From positions 181,501-245,500 of the forward strand of contig JAWDGP010006856.1 in NCBI GenBank assembly GCA_033675545.1: DNA of 64,000 nt. Reading direction: 5' to 3'. Position 1 is the first letter of the stretch. Each line of letters opens with the position of its first letter. Below are positions 1 to 13,432 of the stretch, one piece after another. Origin of the DNA: Elysia crispata (lineage: Eukaryota > Mollusca > Gastropoda > Plakobranchidae). Position numbers and translations under genes: made by a program. The notes under the pieces are model-generated. The model was not told the origin of the DNA, searched no databases, and saw only the letters and a program-made list of their open reading frames with translations.

Positions 1-347
1 TTATTATCATTTACATAAGTAATTTTAAGGGGAAAACAAAAATAGTAAAAAGGAGTTATTGAAAATTGAATTTACTACATGGCTGAGACCACTTGCAAAG
101 AAATGTAAGGTATGTAACATGATGAAATCAAATAGTCTATACCTAGGAACTCTTTGCTTTGTGGGATGCCCAGATTTGATTATCTGAGAGATGCCATCTG
201 GTATGCTTTAGTGACCAGTATCAACTTTTTTACAGGCAAATGTGGGATGAATCATCAGACAAAAATAGTTCTCCTTCCTATTCTTTATTTCCTTCTCCAA
301 CTATACTTAATCCTCTTATCTTCAACTCCTTTGTTCCTGTCTTTCAA

Positions 348-360
348 CACCACCACCACC

Positions 361-394
<34 letters not shown>

Positions 395-400
395 TTACAC
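348..400. repeat. (CAC)n then (CTA)n trinucleotide repeat
   Basis: CACCAC units from about 348 followed by CTACTA units to about 398. Confidence 0.95.
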
Positions 401-476
401 TGCTACTAATACTGCTAGCTCCTCGTTTTCAACTGATACTTCTCCTAAAATTATCACAATCAATTTATGGGGGTAA

Positions 477-691
<215 letters not shown>

Positions 692-1228
692 AAGAGATCT
701 TTTAGAAAATGGCAGAACTATTTTGTTAAGCAAATATGTGAGCTTTATTTAGTTTGTGCTGTGGTGCAGTTAAGTTATTTGTTTTACTCACACACATACA
801 CAAAAAGGAATTTTAATTGCTTATGAAAAGAATTATTTACTTACATATTAAAAGATTAAAAAAATTACAGATTTATTTGAATCTTCTAAATTCTTTGATG
901 GTCAGCCTTGGACAGCTTAACCAAATTGACATCATAAAACAGCTATACCAATGCTTAACTGCATGATTGCAGAGCAAGTGATCCATCAATTACTCAACAA
1001 GTAAAGATAAAATCAACGAACCCATTTTTTGCTGTTCAATGATTTTATCACCCACAACTCATATCCTTACATTTTGAACAACCACTTTGTGAATTCAGGT
1101 GGCAAAGCTACAAACTATTGATTATGATAAATGATGTAGAGGTGAAACAATCAGTCTCATTCAATAAAAGGCCATAGATTTTTTTTTCACTTTTCCATTG
1201 GGGCAAAACTAAATTATCAAATACTTAC
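692..1228. other. Non-coding, intron 10 of the ZC3H11A-like gene (left-hand part)
   Basis: No exon with consistent splice sites found between the GA tract and exon 10. AT-rich. Confidence 0.6.
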
Positions 1229-1339
1229 CTTTGGCTATAAGCACTTGTCTACTGGCCCTACCATCTTCATCTGAGTCTCTGTGCTTTAATAGAGGTGCTG
1301 ACCCAAGCCTCTGTTTTATTGATAGAATGGGACTGTCTT
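1229..1339 (-). CDS. ZC3H11A: ZC3H11A-like exon 10 (RLG motif), last exon inside the window
   Basis: A 111-bp exon, phase 1 to phase 1, with acceptor TTCTCTCTGTAG and donor GTAAGT. It encodes EDSPILSIKQRLGSAPLL and a following acidic HRDSDEDGR. SIKQRLG is another copy of the family's K-x-RLG repeat. The gene must continue to the left of the window, because the donor is strong and no stop has been reached. Confidence 0.83.
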
Positions 1340-3172
1340 CTACAGAGAGAAGACAAGATGACTTAATTCTATATAAACAATAATAGGTTGAACTTAGTAT
1401 TGACATCAGATATGTTTAACAAACAATTTTTTCAAAAAGTGGTTTTTGTCTCCCCCCCACTCTTTTTTCGTTTTATTATTTTCTTTATAATAAATGTTGA
1501 TTCATCACATAATTTATGTTTTTTCTTATGAGGGGGGGAGGGGGGGTGGGTAATTTGATTGGCAAAATAATGCAGTTACCAATAATTCTTTCTGTTTCAA
1601 TCCTTAAACCTACCTCTACAAAGATTTAGAGTTAATAATATTTGATGCTATTTCAAAGCAGAATTTATTCCAAAGCGTAATTGTCATCCTAACCCTTGAA
1701 AGACCAGCGTAAGTAAACCGCTAACTGATTTGCCATGGCGAGGTAGCAGAGCCATTAACAGATGCAAGAGCGTGTGCTTGGTGCACTTACAGGTCCAGTT
1801 GTGTGAAAATCAAATATCTACCAGTTGATTCGCTGTTTTTACACTCTTAAGTTTTTAGACACTTATAAATGTATACATTTTCTTAAACTTTACTGTTTAA
1901 TCTTTGTACTTGTGTTATTTTTTTAAAAACTTTTTTCTTTCATTAAAGACATATAATAAGAAAAAGGGTAAATGACGCACATAAAACGTGTCGAGAAGAA
2001 AAATAACAAGACAATTTTTATTGATAAAGCTAATCACCAGTTCCCCTAATTTGCTATATCTAGTATATTTCAAGCTTTGAACAATGACTAATCCAATCAC
2101 TATGTGCTATTTCGCGCCAATCACGATCCACAACACAAAGCTCTTGAACCAATCAGGACGGTCCATCAAGTCAATTTCATAAACGTCTTTCATCTAATAC
2201 AAACGTAACAGAACCAACAAGCATCACAGGAACAGATTCACTACTCTAACCTTATTTTCACACATACTCAAAAACCAAATACCCCTCAAGTTCACCTATT
2301 CCTTCTTTGGAAGAGGAGGGGGTGAGGGAGAAATTAAGTTAGAAGACACACCAGGCAAAAAATTGCATCATTGTTCTTTATCTTTGTTGTTCAATTTTAG
2401 TGATAGTATATTTAGAATCAAAATAGAATGGTCTACAACCGATTATAAAATATGCTTGGATTTTTTGCGCCATCGATTAAAAGCTATCAAATTCTCACGC
2501 TGATATGGGGTTCCAAACTACAGCTGTAACAAGTAGAGCAGGGAATTTTTTGATAGAAGAGAATCATAGTTAATACTGATGATCATCAAATCACAGTCGA
2601 TATTTAAGTTTAATTCATAACTCTAACCTCCGTGAAGCTAGAAACATCAAATAAAGTGCAAAATTATTGAATTTTATAGCAAAATCACATCAGATTAATG
2701 CTGACCATTTCATTGCAGACTGCTAAGCGATTTTCTCTCAAGATTAGAAGAGAGACATTAATGATAGTGATAATCTGCAATTGCAAACGAGTGGCCAAAA
2801 AATGCACAAGCATAGTTTATTTCTTCAGAACTTTCTTATCCGTGAAGCTAGAAACTTAATAAAATTACCAGCGATGTTACACATCTACAACCGTCGCCTT
2901 CCTGCTGGTAATTGTGTGAGTTGTAGATATAGAACTGCCGCCCAGTGAAAATGTTCAAAGAATGTTGCATATGAAAACTCTCGCTTTTCACAGGTTAAGA
3001 CATGTACAACCTAGGTCTACTAAATTTGAGCATTATCGGAATCTACTCAGGACAACATGAAACTTTCAAAGATCATTTTTTTTCTAATTTCAATTAACAA
3101 AATCTGCAACTTGAACATAAGAGAGGATAATAATTGTGCAACAATTAAATAAAGCACATAAAATTAACACAC
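1340..3172 (-). other. Intron 9 of the ZC3H11A-like gene
   Basis: About 1.8 kb of AT-rich sequence with a G-rich run at 1533-1552 (GGGGGGGAGGGGGGGTGGG) that could form a G-quadruplex. No gene or element was recognised. Confidence 0.7.
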
Positions 3173-3613
3173 CTGTAACAGATTCAATTTTGCCTATCTG
3201 AGCTACCTCTGTGGCATTTGTCATCTTTTCCTGCCTTATCTCCTCCAGGGATTTGACTCTAATGCCTTCAAGCAATCCCTCATCTTCACTGCTGCTGGTT
3301 TCCTTTTCAAACTTGGCATTTGCCATTATTTTCTTTTTGGAATCTTTCAACAGAGCTTCTCTTGTTTCATTGTCATTTTGAGATGAGGATGGTGCATGTG
3401 ATAGAGGTAGTTTGCCTAACCTATCCTTCACAGATAATGGAGCTTTTAATCTTGAAGAAACAACATTGTCAGAGTCATACTCTAGGTTCACCCTTCGTGA
3501 CTTCTTGTCTGGAAATATGCCTGCTTTTTCCAGTCTGTTTTTGGCTTTAATGATCTTTCCCACTTGCACTCCATGTGCCGAGCCAGCTTGTTTCCTCAGG
3601 AGACTGACTTTTG
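3173..3613 (-). CDS. ZC3H11A: ZC3H11A-like exon 9 (RLG and LEEI motifs)
   Basis: A 441-bp exon, phase 1 to phase 1, with acceptor TTCTTTTCCAAAAAG and donor GTGTGT, encoding 147 residues. It carries SVKDRLGKLP, equivalent to the SLxERLGK repeats of ZC3H11A, then a Glu/Ser patch (ETSSSEDEGLLEG), then IRVKSLEEIRQEKM, equivalent to IKTLEEI. This exon alone holds both hallmark motifs. An N-terminal GSAHG-containing basic segment precedes them. It is open throughout. Confidence 0.88.
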
Positions 3614-4284
3614 CTTTTTGGAAAAGAATACAATTTTCATAATTAGTAATAAAATTAGTTCTACATAGACACAAATAAACATGGCCTTGTAAGGCCTTAG
3701 ATTAAAAAAAAACCAAGATTGCTTGTATTTATCATTACCAAATAAGTTTTTCCATTTGGTAACCCAAATAATAAGAACTAACTCATTATTTTAAGAGATA
3801 TGTGACATAAAACAATCTTAGAATTATGATAGGAATGGCTATTTTTGATGTCCAATACACTAATATCTATGGCTGACCCCAAAGATAATTGAATACTTTC
3901 ATCTATATTTGAGAGATACTCTTTCTTGATGTAGATTCTCAATCTTACAGCAACCTGGTATTGACCATTTGGGTTCAGTGTTATGTAAATGACACAGGAT
4001 TAAGCTGGTGTGTATCTACATGAATTCAGAAGTTGATTTTAGGTCTGCCTGCACTACCACTCAGGCTACATTCTGTTAGAAACTACAACTGACTCAACAT
4101 TAATGACAAGCAAGAATTAAAAATATTGGTAACTTTGGACATTTTTTTGAAAATGCAAGCAGAGGAGTTCAATAGTATAACTAGCAGCTGTAAAAGCACA
4201 AACTCCAGATATGGCACTGCTTAGCCAAGGGAGTGGGGAGCAGGCAAGGCTCAGTCTTTGCCTCAGTCTACTTGCACATTCAAA

Positions 4285-4665
4285 GGTGCCAACTTTTGAA
4301 AAGGCAAGTGCAGATTTTTTGCGAGATAAATAAAATAAGTCGTTGCAAACCTAGTGGATGATGTTACCCATTAAGTAAAATTATCAATATTGACTTTCAC
4401 AAAAGCTTAATTAAACGTTTATAAGTTAACCTATTACTTATAGTTATTGTAGACTTTATATAACATTCTCTTATCATAACTTTAACAAATACACCATGGC
4501 TGCAAGCTGTGAGCAGTCCACCAAGCATGTTACTTTATTTTAGATTAGCTGGATACTGCCAAATGCGTATTTTTTAGCACTGATACAGACAAACGAACTA
4601 GGAAACCCAAATGTGCACTAAATATGCATTATACCTAGTGGTTGGCACCTATGCTCATTGTTCCA
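4285..4665. repeat. Dispersed repeat family R1, copy 1 (uninterrupted)
   Basis: The left half aligns with 24300-24485 and the right half with 25590-25735. Here the halves are adjacent, so this copy shows the intact arrangement. Non-coding. The type of element is unknown. Confidence 0.65.
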
Positions 4666-7600
4666 GCCCATTCTGGAAATTCAGGCAGAAGATTTTTGCT
4701 ACATAAGCAAAAGTTGAGTAGGAAAACTTCAACCCATAGTGGATGGATTCAACTTAAGAACTGAAAGGAAGGGGTTATGAGGTACCCCTAAGCTTACAGC
4801 TGAAACCAAATCATTATTGACGCTGATATCAAGGATATGACGATCTAAAGAATTTGAATTGAATATGTGTGTATGTGGCCTGAAGGATGATAGCAGGCAA
4901 GGTCTCTTAAGAGGCAAAGTTTAAGCTTTTTTTTATTATCACAACTGAAAATATCCAATGAAATCTGAATAGATGTTATGGTCAGCTCTGTAAGACTATC
5001 CATGTAGGAAAGGATTAACCCTCAAAACAAAGGAGACTGAAGATAAAAATGCAGAACCTTAACAATGTTTCCCGTTCAAATCATTGCATGAAGTATAATG
5101 GATATGTTTGTCCAATCAAAAATTCGAAATGGTGCTCACACATTGAGGGTCCTCTAGGGTGAAGCAGCTTCAGACCCAATGCCTTGAAAGGGCTCAAATA
5201 GGACTACTGCGAGTCCCACTTCTTGGCAAATTGGAGGCAGCACAAAAAAGCTGCTGGCAATATCAACAAGCAGAAATTCCTCAAAACAATGCACTGCAAC
5301 GCTGAGGGTTTAATGCACAAAAGGGCAGCGACTATTTCAAGACGAGTTAAGCTTACATTGTGCATAAAACACATCTCAAAGAATGCCAAACATCCAAAAT
5401 GAAAGGCTAAAACATTTTCAGGGCAGATCCGTATAATGCTAACAGTGTGGGAAACAATATTGCAGCCTGGAACAGGCTGAGCACCAAAGTCTGAGGATTA
5501 AATTTAAAAAAATTGGAAATGTGTATATTAAAAATTACTTTTGCACAAATGAATATCCCCTTGTGTTGCACAATATTGAAGTAGCAAAGTCCAATTTTAT
5601 GCTCTTTTGAGATTTAAATCGTAACTCACACAGACGAGAATGTGATCCCATGGACAGCAGAGGTGAAGAATAATCTACTTTTGACAAGGAAATGGCCTAG
5701 AAGATCCAGATGATTAAAGCAAAGACAAAAGACAAGTGCAAATTGGAAATCATGAAAAAAAAAGCAGTAATCACTTGTGGTGTAAATGAAAAGATTTTGA
5801 AAAGTATCTGTAAAGGCACAGTAACCTGGAACAGATTCAAAGATGATGAAGACCAACCTCCTCGCAAGACATAGAAGAACAGAAGGCGAACATTTAGCAG
5901 GGAGTCACCAGACGCCAGTATCTAATGGAGCTAGGTGAAAAATGAAGACCATCTAACCGAGCATTTCTAAACTACTTAGGGACTTCAAATTTGACATAAA
6001 GTTGTAAATTACCCTAAAGATTGGAGGGGTAATATTATTTTTCAACAAAATAGTGTTTTTCGAAAATTAAAGGCAAAAATGTGATTATTATTTTCTTCAA
6101 AGAAGAAGGCCAATGTGCGAACTACTACTTGTAAGCACAGCTTAATAAAGATGGCAGAAAGTAAAATTAAAAGTACACATACGATGTAGGCGGCAGTAGA
6201 TCTAAAAGCATCTGAAATAGATCTACACATTATAATGTAAGATCTAAATAAAGAATGTAAAAATTTACTTGGCCATAGGTTATAGATAGATGGCCTAGAT
6301 ATTTATAACAGCTAGACTAAATTCAAAAGGTTAAGATCTCGATACAGATTTTACTTTTAGGCTTAGAATTTCAAAAGGATTGGTTTTATATCTAGATTTT
6401 GTAATTAGAAAAAAAATTATCGAGATATCACGATTCTCCGTAAAGATAGCCATGTGGAGACATATATCTGGATCATGTAAATAAAGGATAGATATCAAGA
6501 TTATTAACCACTACTGCCCTGTGTACGTACAAAGTACGTACCTACCTGAAGGGTGTCCCATGCGCTGTGTATATACTCAATATAGCAAGTTTTGTTTCGC
6601 CGAATTGAAAATCAGTTTCGGTTTTCAAAAAATAAATATAGTATCACTGGAAATCTCAAGTTTTCCCGAAACTTTTAAAAGCTCACGGTATCATCGAAGT
6701 CAGACTAAGAACGTTTAACACATGTGAAACCCACACATAAGCACATACACAAACAAAGCCGTTCCTGTGTGTTTGGCTTGAGGAATCTAGATCTAGCCCA
6801 TATTGTATGGAAGAGCGCCAGTCTTGATCTAGATATTGACTAACAAGCCATGGCTTTGCCTTTGATATTATAGTTTTTTGGTATCTATTGCTATTATTTC
6901 TAGATCTAGAGTTGTAGCAAATTTTTACATAACGGTCATAGCCATAATCTCCCAAAAATTTCCTTAGCATGGGGCGGGGAAAATGGTGTAGCAGTCAAGG
7001 GGTTAACAAGCCTATTTAATACCTACACACACCACAGCCATGGTAAAGTGTCAGCAGAGTAATCTTGTATCTTACAATCAAGAGGTACCTAATTGAAAGT
7101 TACTGTCCCATAAAAAGGCACAGTGGGGAGTTTTGAAAAGCCAGTCTAACTCCCTCACAAAAGATCTGCATATCCAAGGAAGGGACTTTAACAATGTGGT
7201 GATGATATGAACAAGGCTATACTACATGCTGCCTATTTATGCATTCCAAGAAAACCTCCCAAGAACTATAGGCCAAATAGACCATTTCCCTAATAGATTT
7301 CAGCATGAGCTACCACCTTTGTAGAATGAAGTGAAAAATTCATAATCTATGAACTAGGCTTATGTATCCCTTTAATCTTCGGTCCAAGATTGTCAGAAAA
7401 TCAAGAAGGGTAACTCTCGCTGACCTTTTAAGGAACATGATCTATTGAAATGACATGTTACAAGATGTTGAATCTGAATTAAACAGTACTTTCCTCGTAA
7501 ATCTAGTTATTAGATCTAATTTTCACACCAAAACAATGGAGAATTTCAGCTCATACATGAAATGTAGAAGTACAAAAATCATATTTGTTAAATCTATATT

Positions 7601-8479
7601 TAACGATACGAACATATACTTTTTTCGTCTTCGTTTCATTTAATTGATGGAATTATTGAGCATTTTAACAAGTACATGAATCTGGAATTACCTTTCCGTG
7701 GTAACGTTTTTTACGGGATATTTTTCAAAAAGTGAAACAATTTTGGGGACGAAATTTTCATAGCATCTCATGTATATGTTGAACTTAACACCCACCAAAG
7801 GGCATTAGCAAAAAGTTCTCCATTTTCAAGTTATACAGGTTTGAGGTATGATAGTTCACTTCTTACAGCGCTGGTACAGTGTTTTGATATAAAATAATAA
7901 ATGTAAACAAGAATAGAACATCGTAGTTCAGGCTGTAGAGCATCAATATATGAGACAGACCTGATCTTAACTATTAGCAAAGTTATAAATAAGCACTAAG
8001 AAGAAAATGAAACTTATGTAGAGTTGCACATATATTCGCATAGTCTTACTTTACAGGTAAGTCATAGGTTTACTTTGCCTTATGTTTTTCATAAGGGCGT
8101 GTGCTAAGAGCTCTGTCTCCCTGTAATATTTTCAAGCTTTTATACCTTCCTTCAAACCTGTGACACCTAAGTGCTTTGAGTTTATTTACGTCAGAATATT
8201 AATAACATAATAATTGAAAAAATCTTTTTTTTTTTTTTTTTGGTTACCAGAAATGATTGTGCATACAAAAAGTTAATAACAAGTTTTTGATAAAGTCTTC
8301 ACAGTTAGAGAAACTTTCGATTGTTTCCTCTGTTTGCTAGTTAACAATCTATTACAAGGTGTGCAAACTTCATGGGGCTTTTCATTGTGTTCATATTCTG
8401 ATTGCTGCTCCATAATTAAAAGTTTCGGTTTGAGGCTGATAGGGTAGATCTATAATGCAGAGTGTTATTTCGGGTAGTT

Positions 8480-9000
8480 CATGCAGACCCGAGCGTGTGC
8501 AATTATTTTAAAAAATCATATAAAATCATTGAAAAACTCTTCGCACTTGAAACTTTCACAAGTTTCTTATATTAATCTTTCAAATATAGGGAAATAATTT
8601 TTAAGCGATAAAATTGTTTCTCTTTTGAAATATTCCTAATATACTGAGGTGTTACGAAAATTATGACTTTTTTCAGTTGTTTTACTAGAAGTGAAAAGAT
8701 TTCCCTGTACCATGTAAACACGTTATAATTAAAAGATTAAAAATATAGCTTTGAACTCAGAAAAATTTCAGCTTTTAAATGAATATACGTTTGATATACT
8801 TGATGTTAATGAGGCCAGATTCAATGCGATGTAAAAACAAGTAAAAATTCCCAATATTAGATTTAACAGCAGTGCACCGTCACGCACAGGCACACACGGT
8901 TGTAGCCTGCCTGACAGGTGATTGATTGCCGATCCGCCCACTAAGTGCTGGCGTCTGAGGTAGGGCCTGGAAGCAAACTAAGTTGCTGCTTTTTGGTCTA
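8480..9000. repeat. Dispersed repeat family R2, copy 1
   Basis: Shares with 36960-37480, in the same order, an ATATAAAATCA...AAAACTCTTCGCA block, a GCGTCAC/CGTCACGC area and a GCCTGACARGTGATT block followed by GATCCGCC. Copies are diverged. Length about 0.5 kb; type unknown and non-coding. Confidence 0.65.
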
Positions 9001-9523
9001 TTTTAAGCCGTGAACAGGGTATTATTTGTAAGGATGACTGGATTAGTAATCTAACTTGAGAACATGGCAGAAGAAGGAGGAGAATCTTAGATCTGTTATT
9101 CAACATTGTCATAAAGAACAGTCAAATTACTGGAAATAGAATTCAAATAGAGTGATAACATTTTGAGCTACTCAAAATTCAGGTAAACTGCTTACTCACA
9201 GAATTGATGGAAAATCAGTATAATTAAAAGCTTTTTCAGTGTTCCACTTTAAACCACTGACAATTATACTTCAACAGAAAAAAATTTCATTGTACCGTAT
9301 AATTATTGTTTCCTGCTTTTCTTGACACTGCCTGGTCTCAAGACTAATTGCATGGAAACCAAACTTAAAATTGTTTTCTTATACTTATCAGTTGGTGGAT
9401 CATTGCAGTTCAAAACATCTTTTTTGTGCTTCACGTATAATATTGATTGCTATAATAACCTAATGCAAATATTAGAAAAAAAAAGTTCAAGATTTCAATA
9501 AATATACTTGTCACATGACATAC

Positions 9524-9583
9524 CTTGCTTTTGAGAAGTGACTTCCTTAGCCACTTCAACCACTACTCGTCTCACATCAGCCT
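9524..9583 (-). CDS. ZC3H11A: ZC3H11A-like exon 8
   Basis: A 60-bp exon, phase 1 to phase 1, with acceptor TTTATCCTAACAG and donor GTATGT. It encodes EADVRRVVVEVAKEVTSQKQ, a likely helix of charged and aliphatic residues. There is no family motif, but the polypyrimidine tract, both splice sites and the phase fit. It is the shortest well-supported exon. Confidence 0.72.
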
Positions 9584-10806
9584 CTGTTAGGATAAAAAAG
9601 ACAATAGAAAGGACATAGATTTTTTGTTCCAGTTGTGAACTTGATATTTCATTGATAACTGATAAAAAATAATTTGAAGAGAGGACAAAATAATAATTGG
9701 CAACAAAAAAAAAAACAACCCTTAAAAATGAGACGATGAGCCCAACACAAAAATTCAAGAGTATGTTGTCATGAATTAAAGACTTATAACGAAACAATAT
9801 TTACTCAGGCAGTTTGAATCTTGCCTCATGAACAAGCAGAGCCATAACAAAAGACTGAAACTGACAGTCTTTGCTCTTTATCTTTAACTCCATCTCTGTG
9901 TAGACCAGAATTTTAAACACAATTTTAAAGTGACCATATCTAGTGTAATGTATTGTTGAACCATGAGTGACAGTTAGTTGGAAGTTGTGACCAGAAAGAT
10001 GTTACTACCTACAGTTTGACGCATTACTATTTAAGTCCTTTAGAAACAATCTTACCCATCCACCCTATAAATGGTTTTATTTATATGATAGTAGCTATTC
10101 TTTCACTTTATGGACAAAGTGGACTTTTTTTGACAAGACCATCAATTTGATGATTTTTGGTTTGTTTCTAACTCTTTGATCATCTTGAACTGTCCTTTTC
10201 CTTTGTGACACTGATCATCAGTGTGATGTCTGTTTCTGAGACATGGATTTTGTAGCACTTTCATAAATACATAAAAAATTAGAATAATTAAAGAAAATTA
10301 GAAAAATAAATAATATTCCAAAGACTAAGAGTCATCCAAGGTAGCTATAAGAAGTAAGCCTTCCTCAGTGACGTATAGCAGTGAGATCATCCTATTTGAG
10401 GTATGACAAGTGAGTGATATTACAGCAGGACCGCCGCTAGTGTTTGTGCCAGGGATGAGAATACATGTATATTTAAATAGCAGAGACTGTTAATAATCCA
10501 ATAGAAGACGTATGGAAATATAGAAACATAGTTGAATCTGAGAAAGTGGGAGCACACAACAAAGACATTGAGCAGACAGTATAGACTGAAAACATTTCAC
10601 ATATAATTTGGGAGATCTCACTACACAATGTAAACATTCCCTAAATGTCGACATTGCCTGGCTTGGTGCATATAATCTGATTTCTAAGATGTTTTTAATA
10701 CCTTTTTTTAAGGAAACAAAAATAAGCCAACATTTCATTATGTGGCTTTATATAAATATATATATATACATATATTGAAGATTAATGTAATTATTAATGT
10801 GAACAA

Positions 10807-11440
10807 TTAACTCACTTGCGGCTAAGGGTCTGGAAATAATTTGAGTGCCAATAGCTGGGCTTTTTTCAGGTATTTTTAAAAATTAAAAAAAAAAATCAAT
10901 CTTAATCAAATTTTGACACAAAATAATGACACATGCTGGTTTGAACAAAATAAAAAACAAAAGGATTTCTTTAAAGATGATTTTATGTAATTTTTCTAAA
11001 AGAAACAAATTTTCATTTTGTTAAAAATTAGATCTAGATTTATATTCGGAAATAACCTCCTCTGAATCACTACTTCCATCAATTTCTGGTTTGTAACCAT
11101 CTTCACTCACTTCTAGATCACAATCACTTTCGTCTGATTGCTCAAATACTTCAAAAATATTTGTTATTGCTCTATTTTGAATCAGTTTTAGATCTAATTT
11201 CTCTTTCCAAACTCTGGAGGACTGGTCTCCCTTTCTTTCAAAAACAAAAAAAACGTGAAGGCTTATCAAAACGAAGCTTTGCATGTACAAGAGAAATGGT
11301 TATACTACCCAGATGTTTCCCATGATTTAACATAAGAGTTATCGGGGGTCACAGTCCATCCCGTAGGGCTGGCGGGAAATACCTCAGCTAACAAGAGGCC
11401 TATCTTGTCACTGTAACGGTAAACACTGTAAGTGAGTTAA
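10807..11440 (-). mobile_element. TTAA-flanked piggyBac-like MITE (TTAACTCA family)
   Basis: TTAA at 10807 is followed by CTCACTTGCGG, and the sequence ending in TTAA at 11437 is the inverted CTCACTTACAG. About 9 bp of terminal repeat are shared. The minus-strand interior holds an acidic open frame (11024-11290), as in piggyBac transposase N-termini. No catalytic region. The MITE at 36437 begins with the same TTAACTCA, so they may be related. Confidence 0.6.
11024..11290 (-). pseudogene. Acidic ORF fragment in the TTAA element
   Basis: The frame encodes ESDCDLEVSEDGYKPEIDGS and a further SDSEE cluster, then a stop. The acidic run followed by serine/acid repeats resembles the start of piggyBac transposases, but nothing after it is preserved. 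I cannot identify it with certainty. Confidence 0.4.
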
Positions 11441-11540
11441 TGAGAGTGCTCCACCGTTGGAGCTTATAATAATATGAGTAAAAGATCCTTCCACATACTT
11501 TTAGGTCACACTGCATATGTGTTTCGAGCGCAGGACTAGG

Positions 11541-11647
11541 TTGTTCTTTGTCCTCCCTTCGAAACGCACACACATATATATTTACTGCCTATCTTAGACT
11601 TTCAGGTCACACTACACATGTGTTTCGAGGGGAGGGCAAAGAACAAC
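11541..11647. repeat. Imperfect inverted repeat, about 32-bp arms
   Basis: TTGTTCTTTGTCCTCCCTTC at 11541 is mirrored by the reverse complement at about 11617-11647 (GTTTCGAGGGGAGGGCAAAG). A direct repeat of AGGTCACACT also occurs at 11503 and 11604. Probably a small palindromic MITE or its remnant. Confidence 0.6.
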
Positions 11648-12252
11648 ATAAATAAATATATTATACAGTGAAATACGATTAGATCGAACACGGATCGCTC
11701 ATCATCACAAATTCCTCAACCCCATGTTTTCGCCTTTCGATTCTCTATTTATTCTCTTCTTTTTTCTACATTTTCGTCAAACTAGTTCAAAGTTATATCA
11801 CATTTTCTTCAAACAATCAGTCCTCAATTAGAGAAAGAAAATGTTCGCCTCTTAAGAAATTAGACAGACTGACTTTCATCCCAATAGCAGATCTTAAATT
11901 TCGGTCAAGTGCTCTACAGATAAAGCACACCTTACCTCTTCTTTTCACTGCGTAGAAACAATTTGTGGTCAGGCAGCCTAACCTTTTATTCCCAATCACC
12001 AGCGAGACAAACACCCCCTCTCCCACCTCACCTTACTGTAGCTTAGTCAATATACCCGGTGCCAGTTGTCTGTCTGCACCTATTTATGTCTACCTGTTGC
12101 TAAGACTTTCGAGGGACCATTTGTAACCAAGATTTGCTTGTTACACGTGTACAAGACATGGGCAATGATGACATCTGTCTGGGCCCACTCCTTGCTTAAT
12201 CAATCAGTACATAGGTATGAAAAAAAGCTGGTGGGATTGATCTCTTTATTGA

Positions 12253-12340
12253 CGGTTAGGACGCCAGATAGCTCAAAAGGTAGAATGTTGGACTCACAAT
12301 AATAAGCTCCGCGTTCAATTCTTTGTCAGATCCTCTTGTG
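12253..12340 (+). repeat. Degenerate tRNA-like (SINE-type) unit
   Basis: GATAGCTCAAAAGG resembles an A box and CGTTCAATTC resembles a B box about 50 bp later. Both have drifted. Probably an old tRNA-derived SINE; weak evidence. Confidence 0.3.
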
Positions 12341-13150
12341 GGATTAGGTCTAGCTCTGCCTTGACAGACATCCATTGTCTAGGTTAAAGATTATTCAGGA
12401 ACAAGCAATGTTTATTGCATTTGAATGTACCTCTAGCTAGAAAGAAATTTGTAAGCCTCATCTTAATGTAGACCTTAAGTCTTGATCTTGCATCAAGAGT
12501 ACGAGATCCTATAAGCCTTGGGTTCAGAGACAAGGTTTGACAAAAAAGAATTGGTAATGATAGATTGGTTTGTTCAGAGGTATCTGTCTTCCGTCCACTA
12601 TTTGAAATACTAAAAGTAGGAAAAATATGGCAAATCTGATATCCCCACAATGTTCAGAGTTGCACAGAAGAAGCCAAGAAAACAGGAAGTCTCCAGATAC
12701 ATTGTTGACATACTTCAAAATATTCACGAAAACTGTCCCTAATGAAATCCAGAACCTGAGTGCTAAAAAATAGAAATATTCGAACACAGCCTCTTCCAAC
12801 ATAAAAAAAAAATTCCCGAAAGAATTCAAAGAATCAGTGTTCTACTGTATATGTTTCTATTTATATACATAGTTCTACCGAGAACAAGTCAATCCAAAAC
12901 TTACAAGTTTTTGTGCCAAGTGGCACTTATCAGGTAATTTTCTTTGCCTCTGCATGTTGATTAAGAGATGTTTTTTCTTATGCATTGAAAGAAGACTTCT
13001 TTCTATGAATCAAACTTGGTGTTTAACAAACAACTATATAAGTGTACATTTTATATGCACACACATATATAAAGTTAAGTATAATTTATTTCTTAAATTT
13101 TTTTCTTTCTAGGTATTTTAAAAGCCTAAGAGTAAGATGCCAATGCATAC

Positions 13151-13432
13151 CAGATTCCTGTGAAGTATTGCCAGACTCCTCGCCGCTATAAAAACAAGAT
13201 GAACCTGAAGATGCTTCGTCTTCTGACTCAGAGGTTTTCAGGACAGCTACAAGTCCTTCTTTCTTTTTCCTCACTGGGGCCACTGGCAGAGCAGGCTTTC
13301 CAGCCGGAGTCTTTTCCTTTAAGTTAATTGTCTTAGTAGTAGTTGTTTTCTTGGCAGCCTCTCTGGTCAATGTGGCAGAAGATTTGGTGGCTTTAGTAGC
13401 CTCTGTTCTCGGTAGTGGTTTACCTTCAGCAG
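13151..13432 (-). CDS. ZC3H11A: ZC3H11A-like exon 7 (Thr/Lys-rich, acidic end)
   Basis: A 282-bp exon, phase 1 to phase 1, with acceptor TACTGCCAG and donor GTATGC, encoding 94 residues. It begins AAEGKPLPRTEATKATK, runs through a Thr/Lys/Pro-rich stretch, and ends with Ser/Glu clusters (TSESEDEASSGS). There is no domain. The composition resembles the disordered body of ZC3H11A proteins. The open frame and exact phase match support it. Confidence 0.8.

Larger units (their letters stand above)
3614..9523 (-). other. Intron 8 of the ZC3H11A-like gene
   Basis: About 5.9 kb. It contains R1 copy 1 (4285-4665) and R2 copy 1 (8480-9000). TTAA sites at 6504 and 7003 bound a segment I considered but did not accept as a MITE. 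No gene was recognised. Confidence 0.7.
9584..13150 (-). other. Intron 7 of the ZC3H11A-like gene
   Basis: About 3.6 kb with a TTAA-flanked element, a local inverted repeat and a degenerate tRNA-like unit, all listed separately. The rest is AT-rich and shows no gene. Confidence 0.7.

Noticed and set aside
5015..5310. Possible piggyBac ends (TTAACCCTC and GAGGGTTTAA)
   Set aside because: The right end has an extra T before TTAA and the repeat is only seven bases, so chance is likely.
6504..7006. Possible TTAA-bounded MITE
   Set aside because: TTAA sites lie at both ends and the right end reads like a piggyBac terminus (CCCCTTGACTGCT), but the left end (CCACTACTGCCCTG) matches it too poorly to call a terminal repeat.
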